Shown here piece after piece: positions 29,986 through 39,110 of a stretch of 46,112 nucleotides of DNA. The stretch's first letter is position 1. Each line of letters opens with the position of its first letter. The position numbers and the translations under genes are program-made. Below the pieces are notes generated by a model that saw nothing but the letters and a program-made list of their open reading frames with translations, searched no databases and was not told the DNA's origin. Source of the DNA: Thermoproteota archaeon (GTDB lineage Archaea; Thermoproteota; Thermoprotei; Thermoproteales; Thermocladiaceae); the NCBI GenBank assembly GCA_013153895.1, contig JAADDN010000005.1:1-46112 (forward strand), given 5' to 3'.

Positions 29986-30822
29986 ATGTACAGTTGCACA
30001 GAACTCAAGACCCCAGACCTACCTAACTCCGCTCGATACATCATTACGTACCTCAAGTATAAGCATCTCGTCGAATGCGTTGACTCCGTAACATTTAGAG
30101 AATTAGTAGAAGGTACAGGTCTGTCCCCTAGAACCGTTAGAAAAGCAATATCCATGCTTCGTGATCTAGGTCTCATAAGAATAGTCAGAGATGTATCTCA
30201 TGGTAGAAGACACCTCTATCAGCTCAACTTTAAGAAATTAAGATCATTTGATGGAAATGGTGAGAGATCTGTTAACGCAGGAATATACTTGATAGATGTT
30301 GGGATAGGCTTAAGAAAGTTCATGAACCCTAAAGCTCTATCGGTACTATTCAATAGTGAGGTAGTGTTCCACACAGATAATGTTCCAGATCAAGTTCTAG
30401 ATCTTGTACCTGAAGGTACAGAAATATATCATGTATCTAAGCTTCAGAAGATGCTTCAGTCGATAGATGGTAAAGTTGCAACTATACTCATAGATGGTAT
30501 ATTAGATGAGGAGTATGCTAGAAGAATACCGGAGCTAGTTAAGTCAGTGTCAATAATAACATGTACATCACCTATCACATATGCTGCTGAGCTTCTAAGA
30601 TGTGGTAGATCTTGTAGAGTAATATTTAGGAGGACCCCAATACAGCTTCAGATACTATCAAGAAGACCTCTACGTCAGATTAATGGTGAGATCATAAAAT
30701 GTATAAAAGTAGAGTTATGTGGACCTAATAATGATAAGATATGTATTGAGGAGTGCTCTGTAGATCAATGTTTTACGTGTAATGACAATGTTGCTTACGT
30801 AATCTACGTGAGACCCTCATGA
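29986..30822 (+). CDS. HTH protein with C-terminal tetrapyrrole-methylase-like domain and Cys-rich tail
   Basis: wHTH VTFRELVEGTGLSPRTVRKAISMLRDLGLIRIVRDVSHGRRHLYQL; IYLIDVGIGLRKFMNPKALSVLFNSEVVFHTD..VLDLVPEGTEIYHVSKLQ..SITYAAELL-like layout resembles TP-methylase; tail CIKVELC..KICIEECSVDQCFTC. Confidence 0.6.
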   Translation: MYSCTELKTPDLPNSARYIITYLKYKHLVECVDSVTFRELVEGTGLSPRTVRKAISMLRDLGLIRIVRDVSHGRRHLYQLNFKKLRSFDGNGERSVNAGIYLIDVGIGLRKFMNPKALSVLFNSEVVFHTDNVPDQVLDLVPEGTEIYHVSKLQKMLQSIDGKVATILIDGILDEEYARRIPELVKSVSIITCTSPITYAAELLRCGRSCRVIFRRTPIQLQILSRRPLRQINGEIIKCIKVELCGPNNDKICIEECSVDQCFTCNDNVAYVIYVRPS

Positions 30823-30915
30823 GATCATTATTTTACGAACTTTACATATCTGACAGATCTCTAATATTTTAGGAAATATTTCTTAAGTTCTCTACATACT
30901 TATTCTAGGGAGATC

Positions 30916-31932
30916 GTGCCTGCAACAGTTGTAGTAGGTGGAGCATTTGGAGACGAAGGTAAAGGTAAGGTTGTTGCTTATCTAGCACTTGCAGACAAGC
31001 CCGCTGGAGCTGTGAGAACAGGAGCCATAAATGCTGGTCATACGGTAGTACATAAGGGAAGGATGTGGAAGCTCAGAATTGTTCCTTCAGCCTTCTTATC
31101 AGAGAACACTAAGCTATTTATTGCACCTGGAGCATTAACTAGAATAGACGTGTTTCTAAAAGAGGTTGAAGAGACAGGCGTTGAAGGTAGGATAATGATA
31201 GATGAGAAGACTGGAATAATAGAGGATAAGCACGTGAAGATGGAGAGAGAGAACGAGTATCTCATGAAGGTCATCGGATCAACAGGGCAGGGAGTTGGTG
31301 CAGCAATGGTTGAGAGAGTTCTAAGAGTTCTAAAACTTGCAAGAGACTTTCCTGAGCTTAAGAGATATGTTGGAGATACAGTAGCAATAGTGAACGATCT
31401 TCTTGATAAAGGTGAGATAGTTCTCGTAGAAGGTACTCAAGGAACATTCCTAAGCCTCTATCATGGAACATATCCATACGTTACATCTAGAGATGTCACA
31501 GCATCAGCTGTACTGAGCGAGGCAGGTATAGGACCTAGAAAAGTTGGAGACATAATACTCGTATTTAAAGCATATTGGACAAGAGTAGGAGCAGGAGAGC
31601 TGCCAGGAGAGCTACCACCAGAGGAGGCAGCAAAGAGAGGATGGGTAGAATATGGAACAGTTACAGGAAGACCGAGGAGAGTAGCACCATTTAACGTAGA
31701 GTGGGCTAAGAGAGCAATAATGTTAAACACACCTACACAGATAGCAATAACGAAGATAGATGCATTATTCCCAGAAGCTAAAGGTAAACGTAGATGGGAG
31801 GATCTACCAGTAGAGGCTAGAAGATGGATAGAGGACCTAGAAGACAAGTTGAAAGTTCCCATAACTCTGATAGGCACAGGAGAGGACGCCGAGGACATGG
31901 TAGATAGGAGAAGAGAGATATTCGGAAAATAG
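30916..31932 (+). CDS. purA: Adenylosuccinate synthetase (short archaeal form)
   Basis: VVVGGAFGDEGKGKVVAYLAL, GAINAGHTVVHKGRMWKLRIVPSAFL, STGQGVGAAM, VEGTQGTFLSLYHGTYPYVTSRDVTAS. GTG start. Confidence 0.97.
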   Translation: MPATVVVGGAFGDEGKGKVVAYLALADKPAGAVRTGAINAGHTVVHKGRMWKLRIVPSAFLSENTKLFIAPGALTRIDVFLKEVEETGVEGRIMIDEKTGIIEDKHVKMERENEYLMKVIGSTGQGVGAAMVERVLRVLKLARDFPELKRYVGDTVAIVNDLLDKGEIVLVEGTQGTFLSLYHGTYPYVTSRDVTASAVLSEAGIGPRKVGDIILVFKAYWTRVGAGELPGELPPEEAAKRGWVEYGTVTGRPRRVAPFNVEWAKRAIMLNTPTQIAITKIDALFPEAKGKRRWEDLPVEARRWIEDLEDKLKVPITLIGTGEDAEDMVDRRREIFGK

Positions 31933-31998
31933 TATTCAACCTGCATGGAACATGCACATACTCTTTTAATAATTCTTACATCATTACTAGACTAGGAG

Positions 31999-32586
31999 AT
32001 GGCATTAACAGTATTAAGAGGCTCAGCAAAGACCTGCATACCCGTAGAACGTTTCATAGAGGTCTTGAGAGATCATGGTATTGACTGCTCTATGATAGGT
32101 AACGTCATAATATGCGTAGGAGAGAACATATTCCTCTGGAGCTCAGGTATAGAGAGAACCTTAGAAGAGAGTAAGATCATTCCCGTTTTAGAGGATGGTC
32201 ATGCAAAGATAATGCATTTAATAACAAACCTCATAGAATCTGTAGATAAAAGAGATCATCTATCAAATATAAAGACTGTGAAAGAGATGATAAGCTACTG
32301 TACAAGCAATGTAGAGAGCGCACTTCTGTTAGATATTGCATTAAAAGAGCTTGAAGATTCTCTTAAATCTAGCTTAAACTCATGTATAATACTTCAGAGA
32401 ACAGATAACAACTTTTTAAGAATATTAGTTAAGAAGTGTTGTAGAGTTAAGAGAGTTGAGTTCTTACTAGTACTCGACTTAAAGAATAAAGATAATTCTA
32501 AAATGATATTAGACAAAATTTCTAACATTTTTAGAGATCTTGGTATTAAAGATATAAGATTCTTGAGAATTAAAGCAGAACTGTAG
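31999..32586 (+). CDS. Hypothetical protein
   Basis: 195-aa ORF with TATA-like cttttaataat about 30 bp upstream; no family recognised. Confidence 0.55.
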   Translation: MALTVLRGSAKTCIPVERFIEVLRDHGIDCSMIGNVIICVGENIFLWSSGIERTLEESKIIPVLEDGHAKIMHLITNLIESVDKRDHLSNIKTVKEMISYCTSNVESALLLDIALKELEDSLKSSLNSCIILQRTDNNFLRILVKKCCRVKRVEFLLVLDLKNKDNSKMILDKISNIFRDLGIKDIRFLRIKAEL

Positions 32587-32648
32587 CTTTTACACATATA
32601 GGAAACCTTAATATTTAGCTAGTGCGAGTTTTCTTCATGGTCGATTAG

Positions 32649-34106
32649 GTGAAGTATGATGTAGTTATAGTAGGCGCAGGACCTGCCGGTCTCTTCGCAG
32701 CTTATGAGCTATGTACGAATCTTGAGAAGTCTTCTAGAAAGTTATCGATACTGCTCATAGATAAGGGAAGAAGAGCACTTGAGAGACAGTGTTATCTGAA
32801 GATTAAGGGTAAATGTATGAAGTGTAGGCCCTGTAACATAATGTGTGGTATTGGTGGTGCAGGTACTCTAAGTAGTGGAACTATAAATCTTAGACCTGAC
32901 ATAGGAGGAGATCTTCATGAGCTTATTGGTAGCTGGGATGTTGCTGAGAAACTTGTATACTATGTTGACTCAATATTTGTGAAATTTGGTGCACCTGATA
33001 GAGTATTTGACCCCAGCTGTGAAGAATTTAGAGAACTTCAGAGGAGGTTCGTTAAGGTTGGTGCTCAGCTCGTAAGAATAAGACAGAGACATATAGGTAC
33101 TGACAATACTCCCAAGATAATAGAGAACATGACCAGATACATAGAGTCTCATGACGTTAAGATAGCTACCTTAACAGAGGTGTTTGATGTAGAGAAGAGA
33201 GGAGATACAATAATAGTGAAGACTAGCAGAGGTGATGTAGAGTGTAATGTTGTTCTCATGGCTCCAGGTAGGTCAGGTGCTGAGTGGTTTAAGGAGGTTG
33301 CTAAGAAGCTTGGAATACAGCTTGAGCCTAATCCTCTAGACATTGGTGTTCGTGTTGAAGTACCATACTACGTAATGGAGCCTCTAACAAAGTTCTTCTT
33401 TGACCCGAAGATAATAATATATACTAAGACCTATGATGATAAGGTTAGAACATTCTGCACAAATCCTGGAGGTTTCGTCATAAGAGAGAACTATGATGAT
33501 GGTACTGTAGGAGTTAACGGTGAGACATATACAGACAGGAAGTCAAAGAACACAAACTTCGCTCTCTTAGTCAGCTTAAGATTAACAGATCCTCTAAGTG
33601 ATACTATTGAGTATGGTAAAGCTATTGCGAGAATGGTCACCAAGCTTGGTGATGGTAGACCAATAATACAGAGGCTAGGGGACTTGAGAGTAGGTAGAAG
33701 ATCTACCTGGGATAGAATACGTAGAAGCATAGTAGAACCAACATTGAAGGAGGTCGCTCCAGGAGATATAGCTCTAGCACTTCCTCATAGAGTAGTGACA
33801 GATCTCTTAGAAGCCTTAGATAGGATCGATGAGGTTATTCCAGGAGTAGCATCAAGCCATACTCTTCTCTATGCACCAGAGATAAAGTATTACAGTATGA
33901 GAGCAGTAGTAAACAGGTTTATGGAGACTACTGTAGAAAACATATTTGCTGCAGGTGATGGTGCTGGATTATCGAGAGGAATAAATATTGCAGCTGCTAC
34001 AGGAATAATAGCGGCATGGGGAATATTGAACAAGTTTGGTATTGAGATTACAAATCCACTATACGATGAATATGAGAAGGTAACTGCAGGAGTAGAGAGG
34101 ACTTAA
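32649..34106 (+). CDS. FAD-dependent dehydrogenase (COG2509-like)
   Basis: [84 protein letters not shown] start. Confidence 0.88.
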   Translation: MKYDVVIVGAGPAGLFAAYELCTNLEKSSRKLSILLIDKGRRALERQCYLKIKGKCMKCRPCNIMCGIGGAGTLSSGTINLRPDIGGDLHELIGSWDVAEKLVYYVDSIFVKFGAPDRVFDPSCEEFRELQRRFVKVGAQLVRIRQRHIGTDNTPKIIENMTRYIESHDVKIATLTEVFDVEKRGDTIIVKTSRGDVECNVVLMAPGRSGAEWFKEVAKKLGIQLEPNPLDIGVRVEVPYYVMEPLTKFFFDPKIIIYTKTYDDKVRTFCTNPGGFVIRENYDDGTVGVNGETYTDRKSKNTNFALLVSLRLTDPLSDTIEYGKAIARMVTKLGDGRPIIQRLGDLRVGRRSTWDRIRRSIVEPTLKEVAPGDIALALPHRVVTDLLEALDRIDEVIPGVASSHTLLYAPEIKYYSMRAVVNRFMETTVENIFAAGDGAGLSRGINIAAATGIIAAWGILNKFGIEITNPLYDEYEKVTAGVERT

Positions 34107-34133
34107 AAATACCCTCAGAAACTATCACACGCC

Positions 34134-34508
34134 ATGCCAAGCTCTAGACCACCAACGGGACCAACAAACGAGAGATTGAGAATGTTAATTCGATTTCTCA
34201 GAAAAGCATCTAAAGAGAACAAAGCAAAGATATGGAGATACGTAGCTGAGCTACTTGAGAAGCCTAGGAGGAAGAGGATCGAGGTCAATGTTGGAAAACT
34301 TGAGAGACTCTGCACAGATGGTGACGTAGTAGTAATACCAGGAAAGTTGCTGGGAGACGGCGTCTTAACTAAGAAGATAACTGTTGCAGCATACGCATTC
34401 TCTAAGTCAGCATATGAGAAAGTTCTTCGTGCTGGTGGTAGACCAATATCAATACCTGACCTAGTTCGAGAGAATCCTAAAGGAAGTAACGTTAAAATAA
34501 TAATATAA
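34134..34508 (+). CDS. rpl18e: 50S ribosomal protein L18e
   Basis: TGPTNERLRMLIRFLRKASKENKAKIWRYVAELLEKPRRKRIEVNVGKLERL..VVVIPGKLLGDGVLTKKITVAAYAFSKSA. Confidence 0.96.
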   Translation: MPSSRPPTGPTNERLRMLIRFLRKASKENKAKIWRYVAELLEKPRRKRIEVNVGKLERLCTDGDVVVIPGKLLGDGVLTKKITVAAYAFSKSAYEKVLRAGGRPISIPDLVRENPKGSNVKIII

Positions 34509-34523
34509 AATTCACTTAAAGTA

Positions 34524-35513
34524 GTGACAATTATATACGTGATAGCGGGCGCAGTAGCCGTAATAGTAGGTGGATTACTCTTTACTAGATCTATAGAGTA
34601 TCTCGCTTCTAGATTTGGATTAACAACATCATTAGTAGGTGCAGTTATATCACCAATACTCACATCCCTACCTGAATTAACAGTCATAGTTGTAGCTCTC
34701 ATACATGGCGGCTTATCAGGAAGTGAGATAAGTATAGGCACTGTCATAGGAGAGCCTTTCATGGCTTCTACAATAATATATCCGATGCTCATAATAGTTG
34801 CATTATTCTCATATTTTAGAGGTAGAAGAGAGAGACCATATTTGTCTCCAGGTAAAGAAGTAGTAATACCCTTCATAGTTTTCACAGTACTTTTCCCATT
34901 TGTGCTCATACCTCACTATATTAGATCGTTATTCATGAGATATATTATTGGTACCTTCCTAATATCATCATACGTTACCTATGTCATAGTGATGTCTAGA
35001 AGAGGAATGCTTCTCGAACATGAGGAGCATAGTTCAGTAGTATTTAATAGATTTCTTAAGAATGTCTCACTTGCAGCATTTCTACAATTAGCATTATCAG
35101 TGATCTTAATATACTTTGGATCTGAGCTTCTAGTTAATGGTGTAATATTTTTATCTAAAATGTTTAGAATAGATCCTCAACTACTATCTATAGTCATAGT
35201 TCCCTCAGTATCTGCCCTGCCTGAGTCTGTGGTTGGTCTTCACTGGGCCTATGAGGGGAAGGATACTCTAGCTATAGAGTCAATAGTTGGTGAGAAGGTT
35301 CTATACTCAACATTTTATCCAGGTATGACTTTAATGATTACTGACTGGGTTCTTAAGGTTAGTGCAATCTTCTGTGTACTAGTTACCGTTCTTGTATCAT
35401 TAGCAATGATATACTACGTATACAAGGGAAGGATAGGTTATGAGATAGCTGGTATTGGTCTTGCTGGTTACGTGATCTATGTTCTTCTCATGGTTCACGT
35501 TCTCTCTATATGA
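34524..35513 (+). CDS. Divergent sodium/calcium exchanger (CaCA) family membrane protein
   Basis: Two alpha-repeat-like blocks: VISPILTSLPELTVIVVALIHGG..ISIGTVIGEPFMAS and VIVPSVSALPESVVGLHWAYEGK..IESIVGEKVLYS. Confidence 0.78.
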   Translation: MTIIYVIAGAVAVIVGGLLFTRSIEYLASRFGLTTSLVGAVISPILTSLPELTVIVVALIHGGLSGSEISIGTVIGEPFMASTIIYPMLIIVALFSYFRGRRERPYLSPGKEVVIPFIVFTVLFPFVLIPHYIRSLFMRYIIGTFLISSYVTYVIVMSRRGMLLEHEEHSSVVFNRFLKNVSLAAFLQLALSVILIYFGSELLVNGVIFLSKMFRIDPQLLSIVIVPSVSALPESVVGLHWAYEGKDTLAIESIVGEKVLYSTFYPGMTLMITDWVLKVSAIFCVLVTVLVSLAMIYYVYKGRIGYEIAGIGLAGYVIYVLLMVHVLSI

Positions 35514-35560
35514 GTATCATAGTGCTTAAATATCATGTAGATGAGACATGTGTCTGCTAG

Positions 35561-36646
35561 ATGGAGAGGGAACTATTAAAGAAATTGAAAGCAAGAGCAG
35601 TAGTTCTAGCTGAAGGAAAGTTCGGAGACTTGACAGGTAAGACCTGTAACATATTAGTCATGTACAGTGGATGGAGGAGGGTGACTGTGTTATCAGTAAT
35701 TGACTCAAGATATGCTGGAATGGATGCTGGAGAAGTATTGAAGATCGGTAAGCTAGGGATACCAGTAGTATCGACATTAAGAGAAGCCTTGAAGATTTGT
35801 GATCCTGATACTCTCATTGTTGGTATATCTCCTGTAGGTGGAAGATTACCTGAACACTATAGGAAGATCATAATTGAAGCAATAGACCATGGATTAAACA
35901 TTTGGAGTGGTCTTCATATTTTTCTAAGTGATGATCCTGAGATCTCGAAGTTAGCTGAGTCTCGTGGAGTATCGATAATAGATTTCAGGAAGCCTCCAAG
36001 AGACTTGAGGATATGGTCAGGACAGATCTATAATACTAAAACTGTTAGGATACTTGTAGCTGGGACAGACTGCTCAGTTGGGAAGAATGTTACATCTATA
36101 GAGCTTGTGAGAGAGCTTGAGAGGAGAGGTCTCAAGGTTGGGCTGGTAGGGACAGGTCAGACAATGCTCATGGTGGGAGCAGATGCAGGAACAGTAGTGG
36201 ACGCTGTTCCTGCAGACTTCGTTCCTGGAGAAGTAGAGAGGCACATAGTTGAGCTAGATAAAGAGAACATGGATGTAATAATAATAGAAGGACAAGCATC
36301 ACTACTACATCCAGCGTACTCTCAAGTAACCTTAGGAATATACTACGGCTCCATGCCTCATGGAGTAGTACTATGTCATGATCCATGGAGAACATATAGA
36401 GAAAGTTTTGAACATTTAAAAATTAGAGTACCAAGCATAGAGGAGGAGATTAATGCTGCAAAAGCACATATAAGCAACATAAAGTTCATAGCAATATCAA
36501 TCATGGGTAGAGGTAGAACAAGAAACGAGATTGAAGAAACTTGTAGAATGATAGAGGAGAAGTATCAGATACCTGCGGCAGACCCTAGACTAGACATAGG
36601 CAAGATCGCTGACAAGGTTGAGGAGCTAATTAGATCTCTAACCTGA
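35561..36646 (+). CDS. DUF1611 family P-loop protein (DgcN-like)
   Basis: RILVAGTDCSVGKNVTSIELVRELERRGLKVGLVGTGQT, VVDAVPADFVPGEVE, DVIIIEGQASLLHPAYSQVTLG. Confidence 0.85.
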   Translation: MERELLKKLKARAVVLAEGKFGDLTGKTCNILVMYSGWRRVTVLSVIDSRYAGMDAGEVLKIGKLGIPVVSTLREALKICDPDTLIVGISPVGGRLPEHYRKIIIEAIDHGLNIWSGLHIFLSDDPEISKLAESRGVSIIDFRKPPRDLRIWSGQIYNTKTVRILVAGTDCSVGKNVTSIELVRELERRGLKVGLVGTGQTMLMVGADAGTVVDAVPADFVPGEVERHIVELDKENMDVIIIEGQASLLHPAYSQVTLGIYYGSMPHGVVLCHDPWRTYRESFEHLKIRVPSIEEEINAAKAHISNIKFIAISIMGRGRTRNEIEETCRMIEEKYQIPAADPRLDIGKIADKVEELIRSLT

Positions 36647-37712
36647 CACCTAGACCTGGCTCTGATGGCAAAATAATTCTATCTTGATCATATGTTACAC
36701 CACCACTAACCTTCACATCTATGGACTCTATAAGCAGAGGAGAATCTAGGTCAACATAATCTACATCACATGCAGCAGCTATACATGCAGCAGCAGTTAT
36801 AGACACCTGCGTCTCAAGCATACACCCAATCATAACTTTTAACCCAAGCTCCCTAGCTAATCTACATGCTTGAAAACCATCGATAACACTTCCAAACTTC
36901 ATCAGCTTCATATTAATACCATCACAAGCACCTCTACACCACACGTATGATATATCTCTAATACTCATAACAGACTCATCAAGTATAATAGGAAGACTAG
37001 TCCTCTCCCTCAATATCCTCAACTCATCAATCATCATTCTAGGAAGAGGTTGCTCAATAATTTCCACATTATCGTAACTCTCTAACACTTTTACAAACCT
37101 TATAGCAGTCTTAAGATCTCTCCAACCTTGATTTGCATCTATCCTCACTCTTATCCTACTAGGAATATTATCAAGTAATATTCTTATTCTCTCAAGATCT
37201 CTCTCGGGTTCTCCAAGCTTCACCTTCAGTATTCTGAATCCTCTCGAAATGTATTCTTTAGCTTCCTCAATCATGTTATACGGATCTCCAAGACTTACAG
37301 TAATATCTGTAATAAGATCCTTTTTCTCAGATCCAAAGAATCTCCATAATGGTAATCCAATCTCTCTACAAGATAGATCTAGAAATGCCATTTCTATACC
37401 TGTTAAAGCATCTTTAGGACTCTTAACATAAGTCTCAAATATCTTCCTAACCTTACATAGATCAAGACCTGTCAGCTCCTGTTTTATAGCATGCTCGAGA
37501 AATAGTTCAATTCCATCAATTATGGATGATAATGATGAACCTACAACTGCCCTAGATGGTGATGATTCTCCATAACCAATATTACCTTTCTTATCTATTA
37601 CACATATATATACAATATTCTCAACTTCACGTTCACCGAGAGCAGTTCTGAAGGTTCTTCTTAACTTAACGCAAGCTTTTTTAACTCTTATCTCAGATAT
37701 AGGATAGGACAT
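36630..37712 (-). CDS. Enolase-superfamily dipeptide epimerase-like enzyme (MLE subgroup)
   Basis: FKILKVKLG-type ILKVKLGEPERDLERI, RIDANQGWRDLKTAIRF, EIIEQPLP, PIILDESVMS, INMKLMKFG, MLETQVSITAAACIAAA. Confidence 0.88.
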   Translation of the reverse strand: MSYPISEIRVKKACVKLRRTFRTALGEREVENIVYICVIDKKGNIGYGESSPSRAVVGSSLSSIIDGIELFLEHAIKQELTGLDLCKVRKIFETYVKSPKDALTGIEMAFLDLSCREIGLPLWRFFGSEKKDLITDITVSLGDPYNMIEEAKEYISRGFRILKVKLGEPERDLERIRILLDNIPSRIRVRIDANQGWRDLKTAIRFVKVLESYDNVEIIEQPLPRMMIDELRILRERTSLPIILDESVMSIRDISYVWCRGACDGINMKLMKFGSVIDGFQACRLARELGLKVMIGCMLETQVSITAAACIAAACDVDYVDLDSPLLIESIDVKVSGGVTYDQDRIILPSEPGLGVRLEI

Positions 37713-37741
37713 AAATTATTCTAACAATTTCAAGTATATAA

Positions 37742-37801
37742 GTGATGAGGGTGCGGTCAGTGGACCCGCCTCAGATAGGTGAAGAAGCTAGACTACGCTG
37801 A
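37742..37801 (+). ncRNA. C/D-box sRNA candidate
   Basis: C GTGATGA 37742-37748, D'-like CAGA 37772-37775, C'-like GTGAAGA 37779-37785, 12-nt guide agctagactacg, D CTGA 37798-37801. Same variant D'/C' boxes as the 7352 candidate; the first guide is unusually long (23 nt). Confidence 0.55.
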
Positions 37802-37805
37802 ACAA

Positions 37806-38795
37806 CTATATTAACAGACACTCACAAGAGTTCTCTATAATACTTCTAGGAGCATTAAAGAACCTTAAGACAAGTCTCATCTGTCTTCTACTAAATATTA
37901 GTATTCTGTTATCACCAAGATATGAACTACATGCTTGAGATAATGGACAAGTTATTAGACCTTTAACAGGACAGTAATCATCTCTTGCTTTAACATCATC
38001 ATTAAATATGCAGAATCTTCTACCAATCATTGATAAATATATTGATAACGCTATCTGACTCATATTTAACGAGTCTCTTAACATTCCAAAAACATCTATA
38101 CACTTTCTTCTCAATACATCCCAGATAGTTTTAAAAGGTTCATCAGGAGCTAACTTCGCACATACTGGTAATATTCTAACAATATACTTGCTCTCTCCAG
38201 CATATCTATTCAATACTTCTCTCACAGGTACTATAATACCCATTCTTAGAAACACTTTAATTATGTGAATATCTATGTGAGGAGGAACCTTCTCTATTGA
38301 TGCAAGCTCCAACTCTGTACCTCTAAGTACTCTATCGAGAACATATACAAACATCTGCGAGATCCTATCCTTCAATCCTATCCTCCTAGCCTCATCAAAT
38401 ATCTTTACACAGTTACGAGATGTTATGAGTATGTCACTCACCTTTTTTGCATCATCCTTGATCTTCTCTCTATCTTTAATAGATAGTTTTGTACTTAATT
38501 CAGATTTTATGTTATCTAGAGTAATATTATGTTCCTCTATGTCTGAAATCTTATTAATGACGTAGAACAGTTCCAGCATGTTACACATAAGCTCTCTCAC
38601 TCCTCCTCTACGTATCATTTCTCGTACTTCTTCCTTAAAACTGTCAATTATCGATTTAATTAGTCTAGCCTCATTTGAAAATGGTAATAAAACTTCAAAT
38701 ATAAGCTTATCTTCACTATCTGCTACATCCTTCCTAATTATTTCACATAGTTTACTTATCTTATCCTCATCTATCCTGAACGCATTTATCAGCAT
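37806..38795 (-). CDS. Hypothetical protein, possible divergent HhH-GPD/Fe-S DNA glycosylase-like protein
   Basis: VPPHIDIHIIKVFLRMGIIV resembles the HhH-GPD VDxHVxRVxxRLG segment; CPVKGLITCPLSQAC resembles an EndoIII-type cysteine loop. Weak. Confidence 0.35.
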   Translation of the reverse strand: MLINAFRIDEDKISKLCEIIRKDVADSEDKLIFEVLLPFSNEARLIKSIIDSFKEEVREMIRRGGVRELMCNMLELFYVINKISDIEEHNITLDNIKSELSTKLSIKDREKIKDDAKKVSDILITSRNCVKIFDEARRIGLKDRISQMFVYVLDRVLRGTELELASIEKVPPHIDIHIIKVFLRMGIIVPVREVLNRYAGESKYIVRILPVCAKLAPDEPFKTIWDVLRRKCIDVFGMLRDSLNMSQIALSIYLSMIGRRFCIFNDDVKARDDYCPVKGLITCPLSQACSSYLGDNRILIFSRRQMRLVLRFFNAPRSIIENSCECLLI

Positions 38796-38840
38796 AGTAT
38801 CAACGTACGGTAAATAAGTTAGCTACTTATAATCTCTAGC

Positions 38841-39110
38841 ATGTGTTGGGCTGTTCCAGGAATCGTGGTTGAGATTGATAGAGAGAACAATATTGCAACA
38901 GTAGATTTTGGAGGTGTACAGAGGCAAGTTATTATTGCTGTTGAGGACATAAATGTGGGAGATATAGTCCTAGTACATGCTGGATTAATAATCTCTAAAT
39001 TAGATGAGAAGGAGCTTGAAGAATATAGGAAGCTCATTGAAGAGTTTGAGAGAGCTATTGAATCTCAAGAAGAGCATATGCGTCAAGAGTATTTAATCGA
39101 AAGCTCTTAA
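38841..39110 (+). CDS. hypC: HypC/HybG/HupF-family hydrogenase maturation chaperone
   Basis: MCWAVPGIVVEIDRENNIATVDFGGVQRQVII..VGDIVLVHAGLIISKLDEKE. Confidence 0.88.
   Translation: MCWAVPGIVVEIDRENNIATVDFGGVQRQVIIAVEDINVGDIVLVHAGLIISKLDEKELEEYRKLIEEFERAIESQEEHMRQEYLIESS

Noticed and set aside
31461-31946. 161-aa antisense ORF opposite purA
   Set aside because: Mirror ORF of a highly conserved gene; no independent support.
34115-34909. 264-aa antisense ORF opposite L18e and the CaCA-like gene
   Set aside because: Spans two well-supported sense genes and has low-complexity T/S/I-rich composition with no family signal.
35553-35564. agacatgtgtct near-palindrome before the DUF1611 gene
   Set aside because: Arms of only 5 bp around a non-palindromic centre; no supporting context.
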